From assembly GCA_905181705.1 (NCBI GenBank), contig CAJIYP010000001.1, positions 248,001 to 312,000 on the forward strand: a DNA stretch of 64,000 bases. Reading direction: 5' to 3'. The notes beneath the pieces were generated by a model that saw only the letters and a list, made by a program, of their open reading frames with translations, ran no database searches and was not told the origin of the DNA. Position numbers and translations under genes: made by a program. This document shows positions 55,484 to 62,936 of this stretch, in pieces. Origin of the DNA: Cryomorphaceae bacterium BACL29 MAG-121220-bin8 (GTDB lineage Bacteria > Bacteroidota > Bacteroidia > Flavobacteriales > Flavobacteriaceae). How positions within the stretch are numbered: position 1 is the stretch's first letter; each line of letters begins with the position of its first letter.

Positions 55484-55714
55484 ATGAATGCAGAAAAAAA
55501 TATAGTTAAAGTAAGAGCTCACGATGCTATATGCGGAGTATTATATCTCATTAGTGTTGGATTGACTTTTAATACAGGTAATTTAGACTTTTTATATATA
55601 GCTGTTGGTGTTGGAGCACTACAAGTTATTAGTCCTGTAACAAAGTTTTGTCCAGTATATTTTATTTTAAATAAAATCATGCCTGAAACGGATCCAATGC
55701 AAAATGGAAAGTAA
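55484..55714 (+). CDS. Small membrane protein, DUF2892 (YgaP-like transmembrane) type
   Basis: This 76-residue protein has two transmembrane helices. The pattern VRAHDAICGVLYLISVGLTF, then VGVGALQVISPVTKFCPVYFILNKIM with the FCPVY core, matches the DUF2892 (YgaP transmembrane) fold, whose helix-turn-helix ends in a conserved CPxY. No rhodanese domain is attached, as is usual for the small Bacteroidota forms. The role is not known; the family is sometimes linked to sulfur or stress metabolism. It lies nine bases upstream of the NTF2-like gene. Confidence 0.72.
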   Translation: MNAEKNIVKVRAHDAICGVLYLISVGLTFNTGNLDFLYIAVGVGALQVISPVTKFCPVYFILNKIMPETDPMQNGK

Positions 55715-55723
55715 AAAATAATA

Positions 55724-56182
55724 ATGTCCATTAAAAAAACTTGGATTAGTTTCCTGTCACTTTTCTTTCTTTTTCACTTGTTTTCTCAGGGTCCAATTTC
55801 TAAAATTGACTCATTAGACATAATGAAAGTTATGTCCTTTCAGGAAAAAGCTTGGAACAACGGAAATATTGATCTCTTTATGGAAGGTTATATTAAGTCT
55901 GAAGAATTAGTCTTTTCTGGTTCAGGGGGCCCAGTGTATGGTTGGAAAGCAACAAAAGACAGATACTTTAAATCGTACCCAGATTTAAAGACTATGGGTA
56001 AGTTAACTTTTAGAATTAGTAAAATAAAATCCCTTTCATCCAATACAGCTTATTTGATTGGGGAATACTATTTAAAACGAATAATTGATGACAGTTTTGG
56101 ACATTTCACCTTGCTATGGAAAAAAATAAATGGCAAATGGTTAATTGTTAGCGACCACACTTCTTCATCCGATAATAATTAG
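55724..56182 (+). CDS. Secreted NTF2-like (SnoaL/DUF4440-type) protein
   Basis: This 152-residue exported protein has a signal peptide (FLSLFFLFHLFSQG) and a single NTF2-like domain: SFQEKAWNNGNIDLFMEGYIKSEELVFSGSGGPVYG-type start (KAWNNGNIDLFMEGY), YPDLKTMGKLTFRIS and LLWKKINGKWLIVSDHTSS, which is the characteristic DUF4440 ending. NTF2-like proteins of this kind bind small hydrophobic or polar ligands or act as weak isomerases/cyclases; no catalytic residue can be assigned. Two more NTF2-like proteins lie nearby (59,276 and 60,581). Confidence 0.85.
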   Translation: MSIKKTWISFLSLFFLFHLFSQGPISKIDSLDIMKVMSFQEKAWNNGNIDLFMEGYIKSEELVFSGSGGPVYGWKATKDRYFKSYPDLKTMGKLTFRISKIKSLSSNTAYLIGEYYLKRIIDDSFGHFTLLWKKINGKWLIVSDHTSSSDNN

Positions 56183-56240
56183 AATTATTTATCGATTTAA
56201 ACTTGCCTATAGATTCAAAGTATTATAATTTTATGACTCA

Positions 56241-57362
56241 ATGAATTTATTAAATCAATCCGGTTTTCTTTTTACAAATTTTAAAGCAAAATCTCAAACT
56301 CCTTTTGAAAAACTTTTTGAAATTTTTAAAGAGTTGATAACTTATACCTCTGGAGATTTTGACGAAGCAATTGATTGGTTAAAAGAACTTGACAAGGAGT
56401 TTGTCCTAACTTCTGATGATTATACAATGGATGATTTTATTGAAGAATTACTCAATAAGGGATATATTAAAAAGGAAATTGATCCAAAAGGTAGTGGAGA
56501 AGGAATTGGTTTAACTGCTAAAACAGAAATGTTATTAAGACAACATGCGCTAAAACAGATTTTTGGAAAAATGAAGCGTATCGGAAATGGAAATCATAAT
56601 ACCAAACAGCCCGGCTTAGGAGAGAATGATTCAGGGGATTTAAAAGCTTATGAATTTGGAGATTCTATTGAGAAAATTGCAATTACTGAAAGTATTAAAA
56701 ATGCTCAAATTCAAGGTGGCTTAGAGGATTTTAAATTAACTAGAGAAGATCTAGTAGTTAACGACCAATTTCATCAAGCTCAGATGAGTACCGTACTTAT
56801 GATAGATATCAGTCACAGTATGATTCTGTATGGAGAAGACCGAATAACCCCTGCTAAAAAAGTAGCAATGGCATTATCTGAATTTATTACGACTAGATAT
56901 CCAAAAGACAAATTAGATATTATAGTTTTTGGAAATGATGCAAAACCTATTGCTGTCAAAGACTTGCCTTATCTAACAGTTGGGCCTTATCACACCAATA
57001 CAGTTGCTGGATTAGAGTTAGCAATGGATATTTTAAGAAGAAATAGAAATTCTAACAAGCAAATTTTTATGATAACAGATGGAAAACCTAGCTGTTTAAA
57101 GTTAAAAGACGGAACGTATTATAAAAACAGTAATGGATTAGACCCTCACATTGTAGATAAATGTTACAACATGGCACAGCAAGCTAGAAGATTAAATATA
57201 CCAATAACGACTTTTATGATTGCCCAAGATCCTTACTTAAAAAAGTTTGTTCAAGAATTTACTAAAGCCAATAAAGGAAAAGCGTTTTATACTGGCTTAA
57301 AAGGATTGGGTGAAATGATATTCGAAGATTATGAAACTAACAGAAAAAAAAGATTAAAATAG
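56241..57362 (+). CDS. von Willebrand factor A domain protein, partner of a MoxR-type ATPase
   Basis: This 373-residue cytoplasmic protein has an N-terminal helical region and a C-terminal VWA domain with a metal-ion-dependent adhesion site: Asp189, Ser191 and Ser193 in MIDISHSMI, then DILRRNRNSNKQIFMITDGKPSC. It resembles the BatA/CoxE- or magnesium-chelatase D-like VWA proteins that work with an AAA+ partner. The AAA+ gene follows after one base, which makes a functional pair very likely. The process they serve (protein assembly, cofactor insertion or transport) is unknown. Confidence 0.85.
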   Translation: MNLLNQSGFLFTNFKAKSQTPFEKLFEIFKELITYTSGDFDEAIDWLKELDKEFVLTSDDYTMDDFIEELLNKGYIKKEIDPKGSGEGIGLTAKTEMLLRQHALKQIFGKMKRIGNGNHNTKQPGLGENDSGDLKAYEFGDSIEKIAITESIKNAQIQGGLEDFKLTREDLVVNDQFHQAQMSTVLMIDISHSMILYGEDRITPAKKVAMALSEFITTRYPKDKLDIIVFGNDAKPIAVKDLPYLTVGPYHTNTVAGLELAMDILRRNRNSNKQIFMITDGKPSCLKLKDGTYYKNSNGLDPHIVDKCYNMAQQARRLNIPITTFMIAQDPYLKKFVQEFTKANKGKAFYTGLKGLGEMIFEDYETNRKKRLK

Positions 57363-57363
57363 A

Positions 57364-58815
57364 ATGATTAATAAAATTAAAACATTAAAAGACTTAAAAA
57401 AATCAGGTTACGTTTCTTTAAATATCAAAGAGGAAATGATAAAGAATTTAACATCAAACCTGTCTAAAGGTATTTCTACATTTGAAGGGATTCATGGATA
57501 TGAGGATTCAGTAATTCCTGATTTGGAACGTGCAATTTTATCGGGACACAATATAAATTTATTAGGACTAAGAGGACAAGCCAAAACTAGATTAGCTAGG
57601 CAGTTGACCAATCTTCTGGATGAATGGATTCCTATAGTTTCTGGATCAGAAATTAATGATGACCCATTAAATCCAATTTCTCATTTTGCCAAAAAAACAA
57701 TTAATGAACAAGGAGATAAAACACAAATCGATTGGATACATAAAGAGGATAGATTTTTCGAAAAATTAGCAACCCCTGACGTAACTGTAGCAGATTTAAT
57801 AGGCGATATAGATCCAATTAAAGCAGCAAGTTTAAAGCTTTCTTACTCGGACCCCAGAGTAATTCATTTCGGAATGATACCTAGAGCTCACAGGTGTATT
57901 TTCGTTCTAAATGAACTACCAGATCTCCAAGCAAGAATACAAGTTTCTTTGTTTTCTATACTTCAAGAAAAAGAAATTCAAATACGAGGTTTCAAACTAA
58001 GATTACCTATTAATGTTCAGTTTTTATTTACTGCTAATCCTGAGGATTATACAAACAGAGGAAGTATAGTAACTCCTTTAAAAGATAGAATTGGTTCTCA
58101 AATAATGACCCATTACCCGAAAACTGTTGAAACTGCAAAGATTATAACACACCAAGAAGCTAAAATAGATTTAGATAATGGTATTTATGTTCCCGAATTA
58201 GCAAAAGACCTTATTGAACAAATTAGTTTTGAAGCTAGAGAAAGTGTTTATGTTGATTCTAAAAGTGGGGTAAGTGCCAGGTTGAGTATTTCTGCCTTTG
58301 AAAACTTAATAAGTTCGGCAAAAAGAAGAATGCTTATTAACGGAGAAACAAAAACCAGTATTAGAATGACTGATTTCAATGCTGTGATTTCTGCTATTAA
58401 TGGAAAAATTGAATTAGTTTACGAAGGAGAGCAGGAGGGAGCAACTGAAATTTCAAGACTACTCATTGTTGAATCCGCAAAAGCTTTTTTTAATGATTTT
58501 TTTCCTAAAATTAAAAAGCTTACAAAAGAAGAAGATTTAGACCCTTATCAAAGTATTTTAGATTGGTTTAAGGATAAAGAACTTTTTATTGATGAAAATT
58601 TAGATAATAAGTCCTATCAAGATACTTTTAAGACAATAAAGGTTTTAAAACAATTTGTTAAGAAACAGATAAAAGACTTAAAACCTGAAGATGAAAATTT
58701 TATGTGTGAATTTTTACTTTGGGGACTTTCTTCATTTAAAAAAGTTACCGTAACTAGGACAACTAAAGGATTGTCTTTTAGTGACTCGTTTTCAGATTAT
58801 ATTAATGGGCTATAG
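57364..58815 (+). CDS. MoxR/magnesium-chelatase-like AAA+ ATPase
   Basis: This 483-residue AAA+ ATPase has a Walker A motif GLRGQAKT (residues 68-75, Lys74; final Gly replaced by Ala, as in this subfamily), a Walker B region RCIFVLNELPDLQ (with Asn in place of the usual Asp), and a sensor-1 region FTANPEDYTNRG. The C-terminal part is helical. It matches the magnesium-chelatase/MoxR clade found with VWA partners in Bacteroidota. The stop of the VWA gene is one base upstream, so they are translated together. In other systems such pairs remodel protein complexes or insert metal cofactors; the client here is not evident. Confidence 0.86.
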   Translation: MINKIKTLKDLKKSGYVSLNIKEEMIKNLTSNLSKGISTFEGIHGYEDSVIPDLERAILSGHNINLLGLRGQAKTRLARQLTNLLDEWIPIVSGSEINDDPLNPISHFAKKTINEQGDKTQIDWIHKEDRFFEKLATPDVTVADLIGDIDPIKAASLKLSYSDPRVIHFGMIPRAHRCIFVLNELPDLQARIQVSLFSILQEKEIQIRGFKLRLPINVQFLFTANPEDYTNRGSIVTPLKDRIGSQIMTHYPKTVETAKIITHQEAKIDLDNGIYVPELAKDLIEQISFEARESVYVDSKSGVSARLSISAFENLISSAKRRMLINGETKTSIRMTDFNAVISAINGKIELVYEGEQEGATEISRLLIVESAKAFFNDFFPKIKKLTKEEDLDPYQSILDWFKDKELFIDENLDNKSYQDTFKTIKVLKQFVKKQIKDLKPEDENFMCEFLLWGLSSFKKVTVTRTTKGLSFSDSFSDYINGL

Positions 58816-58863
58816 TAATAAATCACTTATTTTCATAAAAGATTAATCATTAAAAAATAAATT

Positions 58864-59208
58864 ATGAATTCGTTAAAAGCAAATATTTTAAATTCAATAT
58901 GTTTAATTGTTATAGGTCTTTGGGGTTATTTAGAGGCAACATCCTCAACTGCTTTAATTCCTGTGATTTTTGGATGGGCTTTGTTGTTTTGTTCACCTGG
59001 ACTTAAAAAAGAAAATAAAGTTATAGCCCACATTGCTGTATTATTAACTTTTGTATGCCTTTTAGGTTTGTTTATGCCTTTAAAAGGAACTATTGAAAGG
59101 GAAGAAACTATTGGTGTAGTCAGAGTTTCAGTAATGATTTTAACATCAATTACAGCTATGGTTTATTTTATTAAAAGTTTTATTGCAAATAGAAAAGCTA
59201 GAAAATAA
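58864..59208 (+). CDS. Small integral membrane protein of unknown function
   Basis: This 114-residue protein has about four transmembrane helices (SICLIVIGLWGYLEA, ALIPVIFGWALLFCS, HIAVLLTFVCLLGLFMPL, VMILTSITAMVYFIKSF) and no signal or enzyme motif. It resembles small Bacteroidota membrane proteins without assigned function. It is 48 bases after the AAA+ gene and may be in its transcript. A bidirectional terminator follows at 59,223. Confidence 0.75.
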   Translation: MNSLKANILNSICLIVIGLWGYLEATSSTALIPVIFGWALLFCSPGLKKENKVIAHIAVLLTFVCLLGLFMPLKGTIEREETIGVVRVSVMILTSITAMVYFIKSFIANRKARK

Positions 59209-59222
59209 TCTCAATTTTATTT

Positions 59223-59257
59223 AAAAAAAAACCTTCAATTGCTTGAAGGTTTTTTTA
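59223..59257. terminator. Bidirectional rho-independent terminator
   Basis: ACCTTCAA and TTGAAGGT form an eight-base stem around TTGC with A runs on the left and T runs on the right. It lies between two convergent genes (58,864-59,208 plus, 59,276-60,415 minus) and can end transcripts in both directions. Confidence 0.85.
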
Positions 59258-59275
59258 TTTTATATAATGTTTTTT

Positions 59276-60415
59276 TTACTGAGGAATTCCAGCTCCACCA
59301 AAAGGTGCCCAGTTAGCGTGAACCATTTTCCATCCAGAATCTGTTGCAATCCAAACCGCTGAAGCTCTTGTGCTGTAATCTACTTTTTCATTTGATTCAT
59401 TTAAAGTATAAGCACCACTAGCGTAAAATGTTAATATTGCCATGTTCATGTCAGGAGAAAAATTAACATCGATATCTCTTAGATCAAAACTGTCCCATGA
59501 GAAATTTCTTTTTTCTAAAAAAAGTTCATCAGTTTGCTCATAGAATTTTGTCAAACTAGAATCTCCAGTCATTAACTTCATGTCGTCCATAGTATAATTT
59601 TTCCAAACCTCAATATTTTGATTTTCAATAGCTTCTTGAACATCAATTTGAGCTTGTTTTAAATTCTTGACAACATTCTCTTTATTTAAGTTTCTAGAGT
59701 AGGTTCTTAATTTTGGTAAATATGGTGATGCAAAAGGAGCATAATCGAATGCTTTTAATTGACTATTCACAGCTTTTTCATAATCACCCTGCATAGCAGC
59801 GATTTCAGCTTCTGAGTCTAATGCATTTGGACCTTTATGTAATATCAAAGATTTTGCTATAGATTGGTAAGCACTATCAAAATCAGGTTCTTTACCATAA
59901 TCTCCTCTAGCATAAGCATACGCCATCATATTATATGCTGCTGATGAGTTTCTTGGAAATTTTTTTGAAAACTCTCTGAAAGATTCCCAATTACCAACAC
60001 TAGTTCCAAACCAATTTATTAATGGACTGTTTGGGTGCATACTTATAGCTTTTTCAACGGCTTTATTATAATTGTCATTTGAGGTAGAAAGCAGTATGTG
60101 CCAAGTTCTTTCTATTTCAGTTAAAGATTTCACATTTATGTTTTGAAGTTTTTCAGATCTAGATCCCCAGTCCGAGTTATTACTTGCTGCAGCTGCTATT
60201 ACTAATTTAGCACATTCACAATTTTCGTCTACTACTAAAGCTGCTTTTGCCATTCCAATAGCCATTAAATGCTCTAAGTTTGAAAGAGAAGTGATGGCCT
60301 CATTGACAATTTTTGAAGCATCCTTGTTACAAGAAGTTTTTTCAATCCACTGCTGAGCGTTTGCATTAATCAAAAAAGCAAAAGACATTAGTGAAGTAAG
60401 TAAAATTTTTTTCAT
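59276..60415 (-). CDS. Secreted TPR protein with C-terminal NTF2-like domain, second target of the palindrome
   Basis: This 379-residue exported protein has a signal peptide (LTSLMSFAFLINANAQ). Residues about 30-270 are helical TPR-like (NLEHLMAIGMAKAALVVDE, AAMQGDYEKAVNSQLKAFDYAP), and the last ~110 residues form an NTF2-like/DUF4440 domain that begins VQEAIENQNIEVWKNYTMDD and ends AVWIATDSGWKMVHANWAPF. The fusion of a sel1/TPR-type scaffold and an NTF2-like domain is uncommon in my experience. The upstream region holds a near copy of the TetR-type palindrome 17 bases before a TATATTTG box. No function can be assigned. Confidence 0.78.
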   Translation of the reverse strand: MKKILLTSLMSFAFLINANAQQWIEKTSCNKDASKIVNEAITSLSNLEHLMAIGMAKAALVVDENCECAKLVIAAAASNNSDWGSRSEKLQNINVKSLTEIERTWHILLSTSNDNYNKAVEKAISMHPNSPLINWFGTSVGNWESFREFSKKFPRNSSAAYNMMAYAYARGDYGKEPDFDSAYQSIAKSLILHKGPNALDSEAEIAAMQGDYEKAVNSQLKAFDYAPFASPYLPKLRTYSRNLNKENVVKNLKQAQIDVQEAIENQNIEVWKNYTMDDMKLMTGDSSLTKFYEQTDELFLEKRNFSWDSFDLRDIDVNFSPDMNMAILTFYASGAYTLNESNEKVDYSTRASAVWIATDSGWKMVHANWAPFGGAGIPQ

Positions 60416-60438
60416 ATTTATTTAATTTTTGTTTAATT

Positions 60439-60446
60439 CAAATATA
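60439..60446 (-). promoter_or_regulatory. -7 box before the TPR/NTF2 gene
   Basis: On the minus strand the sequence reads TATATTTG, an exact match to TAnnTTTG and identical to the box at 54,559. It lies 23 bases before the start codon at 60,415. Confidence 0.6.
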
Positions 60447-60463
60447 TAAAAAATAACAATCCT

Positions 60464-60481
60464 ACATTCTTAAAAGTATGT
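60464..60481. promoter_or_regulatory. TetR-type operator palindrome (site 2)
   Basis: ACATTCTTAAAAGTATGT is the palindrome of site 1 with one base changed (T for A at position 4). Reading the minus strand, its near end is 17 bases before the TATATTTG box, the same spacing as in site 1. This match of sequence and spacing is the evidence for common control. Confidence 0.65.
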
Positions 60482-60521
60482 TTTTATGAAATAGATGAAC
60501 ATTTAAAAAATAATTGATAAA

Positions 60522-60553
60522 TTAAAAAAAAACCCTCAAAAAATTTGAGGGTT
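60522..60553 (-). terminator. Rho-independent terminator of the NTF2-like lipoprotein gene
   Basis: CCCTCAAA and TTTGAGGG form an eight-base stem around AAA; on the minus strand it is followed by nine T. It lies 27 bases beyond the stop of the gene at 60,581-61,087. Confidence 0.85.
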
Positions 60554-60580
60554 TCGTAATTCAAAAGGAAATTTTAATAA

Positions 60581-61087
60581 TTATAAATTTTCTTTTCTAT
60601 AAACAATTATTCTTCTCATTTTGCCATCAACAATATATGCATCAGTAACATCTTGAACAATAACCTCTTTCCCATCAACTGTATCTTTAATCTCCATTCC
60701 AGAAATAACCCATTCCCCTTTTTGTCCATCGACTTTCATAGAGTAAGAAAAGAAAATATTCCATTCAGGATTTCCTTCATCATACCAAGCCTGTAATGCT
60801 TCAATGTGAGCATTATTTCCCTGGATGTTTCTTCCATCCCATGCATTAACAAGTATAGAATCGTTATTCATGCTTGCGATGGTTTCAAGGTCTTTATTGT
60901 TATGTGCATCAATGTATTTTTCCCATATTTCAAGATTAGCTGGATTAGCATCTCTTGCGGAAATTTTTTCTCCATTTGATATCATATAACCTGGAGCAGG
61001 ACCTTCCTCTTCAACAGTAACTTTTGTAGTATTGTCACAAGAAATCAAAATTGATGTGACAAAGAATAGTAATAAAATCTTTTTCAT
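60581..61087 (-). CDS. NTF2-like (SnoaL-type) lipoprotein
   Basis: This 168-residue lipoprotein has a short signal (LILISC, lipobox Cys17) and an NTF2-like domain: PANLEIWEKYIDAHNNKDLETIASMNND near residue 55, then WDGRNIQGNNAHIEALQAWYDEG and WVISGMEIKDTVDGKEV. It is the third NTF2-like protein within six kilobases. Ligand and function are unknown. It lies on the same strand as, and upstream of, the TPR/NTF2 gene but is separated from it by its own terminator and by the second TetR-type operator. Confidence 0.82.
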   Translation of the reverse strand: MKKILLLFFVTSILISCDNTTKVTVEEEGPAPGYMISNGEKISARDANPANLEIWEKYIDAHNNKDLETIASMNNDSILVNAWDGRNIQGNNAHIEALQAWYDEGNPEWNIFFSYSMKVDGQKGEWVISGMEIKDTVDGKEVIVQDVTDAYIVDGKMRRIIVYRKENL

Positions 61088-61143
61088 ATTTTTTTTTTTT
61101 TAAATATATAATAAAATACTTAAAACCAGATTAATAGATATTA

Positions 61144-61581
61144 CTATTGTAGCTTAATTTTTTTTAATGCTACTAGAATACTTTTTGGAATTGAAACGGA
61201 TTTATTTTCTTTTCTATTAACAAAAACATGGATGAATTCTCCATGGGCAGAAACTTTCTCTGCTCCTTTTTTAAAAACTCCTATTGCATAAGTAACTGAG
61301 CTATTTCCTATTTTGTCTACTCTTAAACCAATTTCAATTACGTCAGGAAATGAGAGTCCTGAAACATAATTACAATTGGAATGAACTACATATCCTACAA
61401 TTGGTGAATTATGAATATCTAAACCAGCATTTTCAATAAGATATTTATTTACTGCTGTATCAAAATAGGAATAGTAAGTGACATTGTTAATATGGCCATA
61501 AATATCGTTGTCCATCCATCTGGTAGACATGGGATAAAAAACTTTATAATCTTTACGTTTTATTTCTTTTTCTCTACTCAT
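61144..61581 (-). CDS. Acyl-CoA thioesterase (hot-dog fold, 4HBT/YbgC family)
   Basis: This 145-residue single-domain thioesterase hydrolyses acyl-CoA. The hot-dog motif TRWMDNDIYGHINNVTYYSYFDTAVNKYL carries the catalytic Asp (in DNDIYGHINN), and VVHSNCNYVSGLSFPDVIEIGLRV and VTYAIGVFKKGAEKVSAHGEFIHVFVN follow, all as in the 4-hydroxybenzoyl-CoA thioesterase-like family. The chain length of the substrate cannot be inferred. Immediately upstream lies the fragment of an aldehyde dehydrogenase gene. Confidence 0.9.
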   Translation of the reverse strand: MSREKEIKRKDYKVFYPMSTRWMDNDIYGHINNVTYYSYFDTAVNKYLIENAGLDIHNSPIVGYVVHSNCNYVSGLSFPDVIEIGLRVDKIGNSSVTYAIGVFKKGAEKVSAHGEFIHVFVNRKENKSVSIPKSILVALKKIKLQ

Positions 61582-61588
61582 AAGTCTT

Positions 61589-61714
61589 CTAAATTACATT
61601 ACTAAAACACATAAAGTTGATTTCAACATAATCCTCTATTCCATATTTTGATTCCTCTCTAACTTGACCTGAAGATTTTACTCCTCCAAAAGGAGCAACA
61701 GCCCTTGTTCTCAT
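61589..61714 (-). pseudogene. 3' remnant of an aldehyde dehydrogenase (succinate-semialdehyde dehydrogenase-like) gene
   Basis: Reading the minus strand from 61,714 gives 41 residues with the dehydrogenase C-terminal signature [19 protein letters not shown], followed by [12 protein letters not shown] and a stop. This is the end of succinate-semialdehyde dehydrogenase-type enzymes. The rest of the gene (about 430 residues) is absent upstream, where only AT-rich sequence is seen before the flavodoxin gene. The fragment has lost its start and is a deletion relic. It may instead be a very short expressed gene, but that seems unlikely. The neighbouring thioesterase starts eight bases away. Confidence 0.82.
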
Positions 61715-61853
61715 AATTAATGATTTAACTAAAAATAGCTTAATTATAACTTATAATCAATTGCATTGGTTATAAATAATTTTCATAAAATCCTTAAGAT
61801 TATTATTTAAAATTATTCTAAATAGCTTAATTTTGAAAATTATTATATTGAAA

Positions 61854-62372
61854 ATGTCTGAAAATAAAATTGCTATAATTTATGGGTCTGACACTGGAAT
61901 TACGGACTATATCACAACTTTATTGACTAATAAATTGAATTTAAAAAACTTGGATATTATTGAAGTTTTCACAATAAAACCTATTGATTTTTTGAAGTAC
62001 GATATAATATTAATTGGTGTGCCTACTTGGTATGTTGGTGATCTTCAAAGTGATTGGGAAGATTTTTTCCCTGATTTTCAAAAAATTGATTTCAATGGAA
62101 TTAAAGTTGCTTTTTTTGGTTTGGGAGATCAATATGGATATCCCGATAATTTTGTTGATGGAATAGGTATTTTAGGTAAAGTAGTCTTAAATAATGGGGG
62201 AGAGATATTTGGTTATTGGCCAAACGAAGGTTATGAGTTTAACGACTCATTGGGCTTGGCTCCAAATGGAATGTTTTATGGTTTGGCAATCGACGAGGAT
62301 AACCAACAAGAACATACCGAAGAACGGATAGATAAATGGGTGAAACAAATAAAAAATGAACTTGGTTTATAG
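61854..62372 (+). CDS. Flavodoxin
   Basis: This is a long-chain flavodoxin of 172 residues, a small FMN electron carrier that can replace ferredoxin under iron limitation. The FMN phosphate loop IYGSDTGITDYI is at residues 9-20, the isoalloxazine-binding VPTWYVGDLQSDWEDF near 60 and GLGDQYGYPDNFVDG near 90. The ATG at 61,854 is chosen over an upstream TTG at 61,833 because it gives the conserved MSENKIAIIYGS N-terminus. Long-chain insertion is present. The gene precedes the azurin gene on the same strand, giving two redox proteins in a row. Confidence 0.93.
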   Translation: MSENKIAIIYGSDTGITDYITTLLTNKLNLKNLDIIEVFTIKPIDFLKYDIILIGVPTWYVGDLQSDWEDFFPDFQKIDFNGIKVAFFGLGDQYGYPDNFVDGIGILGKVVLNNGGEIFGYWPNEGYEFNDSLGLAPNGMFYGLAIDEDNQQEHTEERIDKWVKQIKNELGL

Positions 62373-62443
62373 ACTATATTTTGTATCTATTATATGTTTT
62401 TTTTGAACAAACTTATTGTAAATTTGAACTTTAAAATTTAGAA

Positions 62444-62929
62444 ATGAATAAAATATTTTTACTATTGATATTGGTGTCTCTTGCTATTAGTTGTAATAGT
62501 TCTGTTCCTGCGAAAAAAGTAGAAACTCCAAATAAAATAACTGTTTCAAAAACAGAAAATGAAGTCCAGATTATTTTAAATTCTAACGATCAAATGCAGT
62601 TTGATAAAAAGGTTTTATCTGCTAGTCCTGGTCAGAAAGTTACCTTAACTTTAAATCATACAGGTAGGGGTAATAAGATGATTATGGGTCATAATTTTGT
62701 CTTATTAAAAAAGGATGTTGATGTAGATATTTTTGCTAGAAAAGCAGTAGAAGCAAGAAATAATGAATATATTCCTGAGGGAGATGAAATGATAGCTTAT
62801 ACTAAATTAATTGGAGGTGGAGAAAGTGTCACAATTACTTTTGATGCGCCAGCCCAAGGAATTTATAATTTTATTTGTAGTTTTCCTGCTCATTATCAAT
62901 TAATGAAAGGCCAACTTATTGTTAAATAA
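62444..62929 (+). CDS. Azurin-type blue copper lipoprotein
   Basis: This 161-residue cupredoxin carries electrons in the cell envelope. It has a lipoprotein signal (VSLAISC, Cys17) and the four copper ligands of azurin in the right order and spacing: His83 in MGHNFVL, then Cys145, His150 and Met154 in CSFPAHYQLM. The linker NEYIPEGDEMIAYTKLIGGGES is also azurin-like. A TAAATTTG -7-like box is at 62,419-62,426. Its redox partner is not identified; it may serve cytochrome oxidase or reductases. The stop lies seven bases before the convergent GH18 gene. Confidence 0.94.
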   Translation: MNKIFLLLILVSLAISCNSSVPAKKVETPNKITVSKTENEVQIILNSNDQMQFDKKVLSASPGQKVTLTLNHTGRGNKMIMGHNFVLLKKDVDVDIFARKAVEARNNEYIPEGDEMIAYTKLIGGGESVTITFDAPAQGIYNFICSFPAHYQLMKGQLIVK

Positions 62930-62936
62930 GGTTTAT

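Noticed and set aside
61116-61125. ATACTTAAAA upstream of the NTF2-like lipoprotein, resembling half of the TetR-type palindrome
   Set aside because: Only one half-site is present, the -7-like box TATATTTA is imperfect and only about five bases away instead of 17, so it does not follow the geometry of the two accepted sites.
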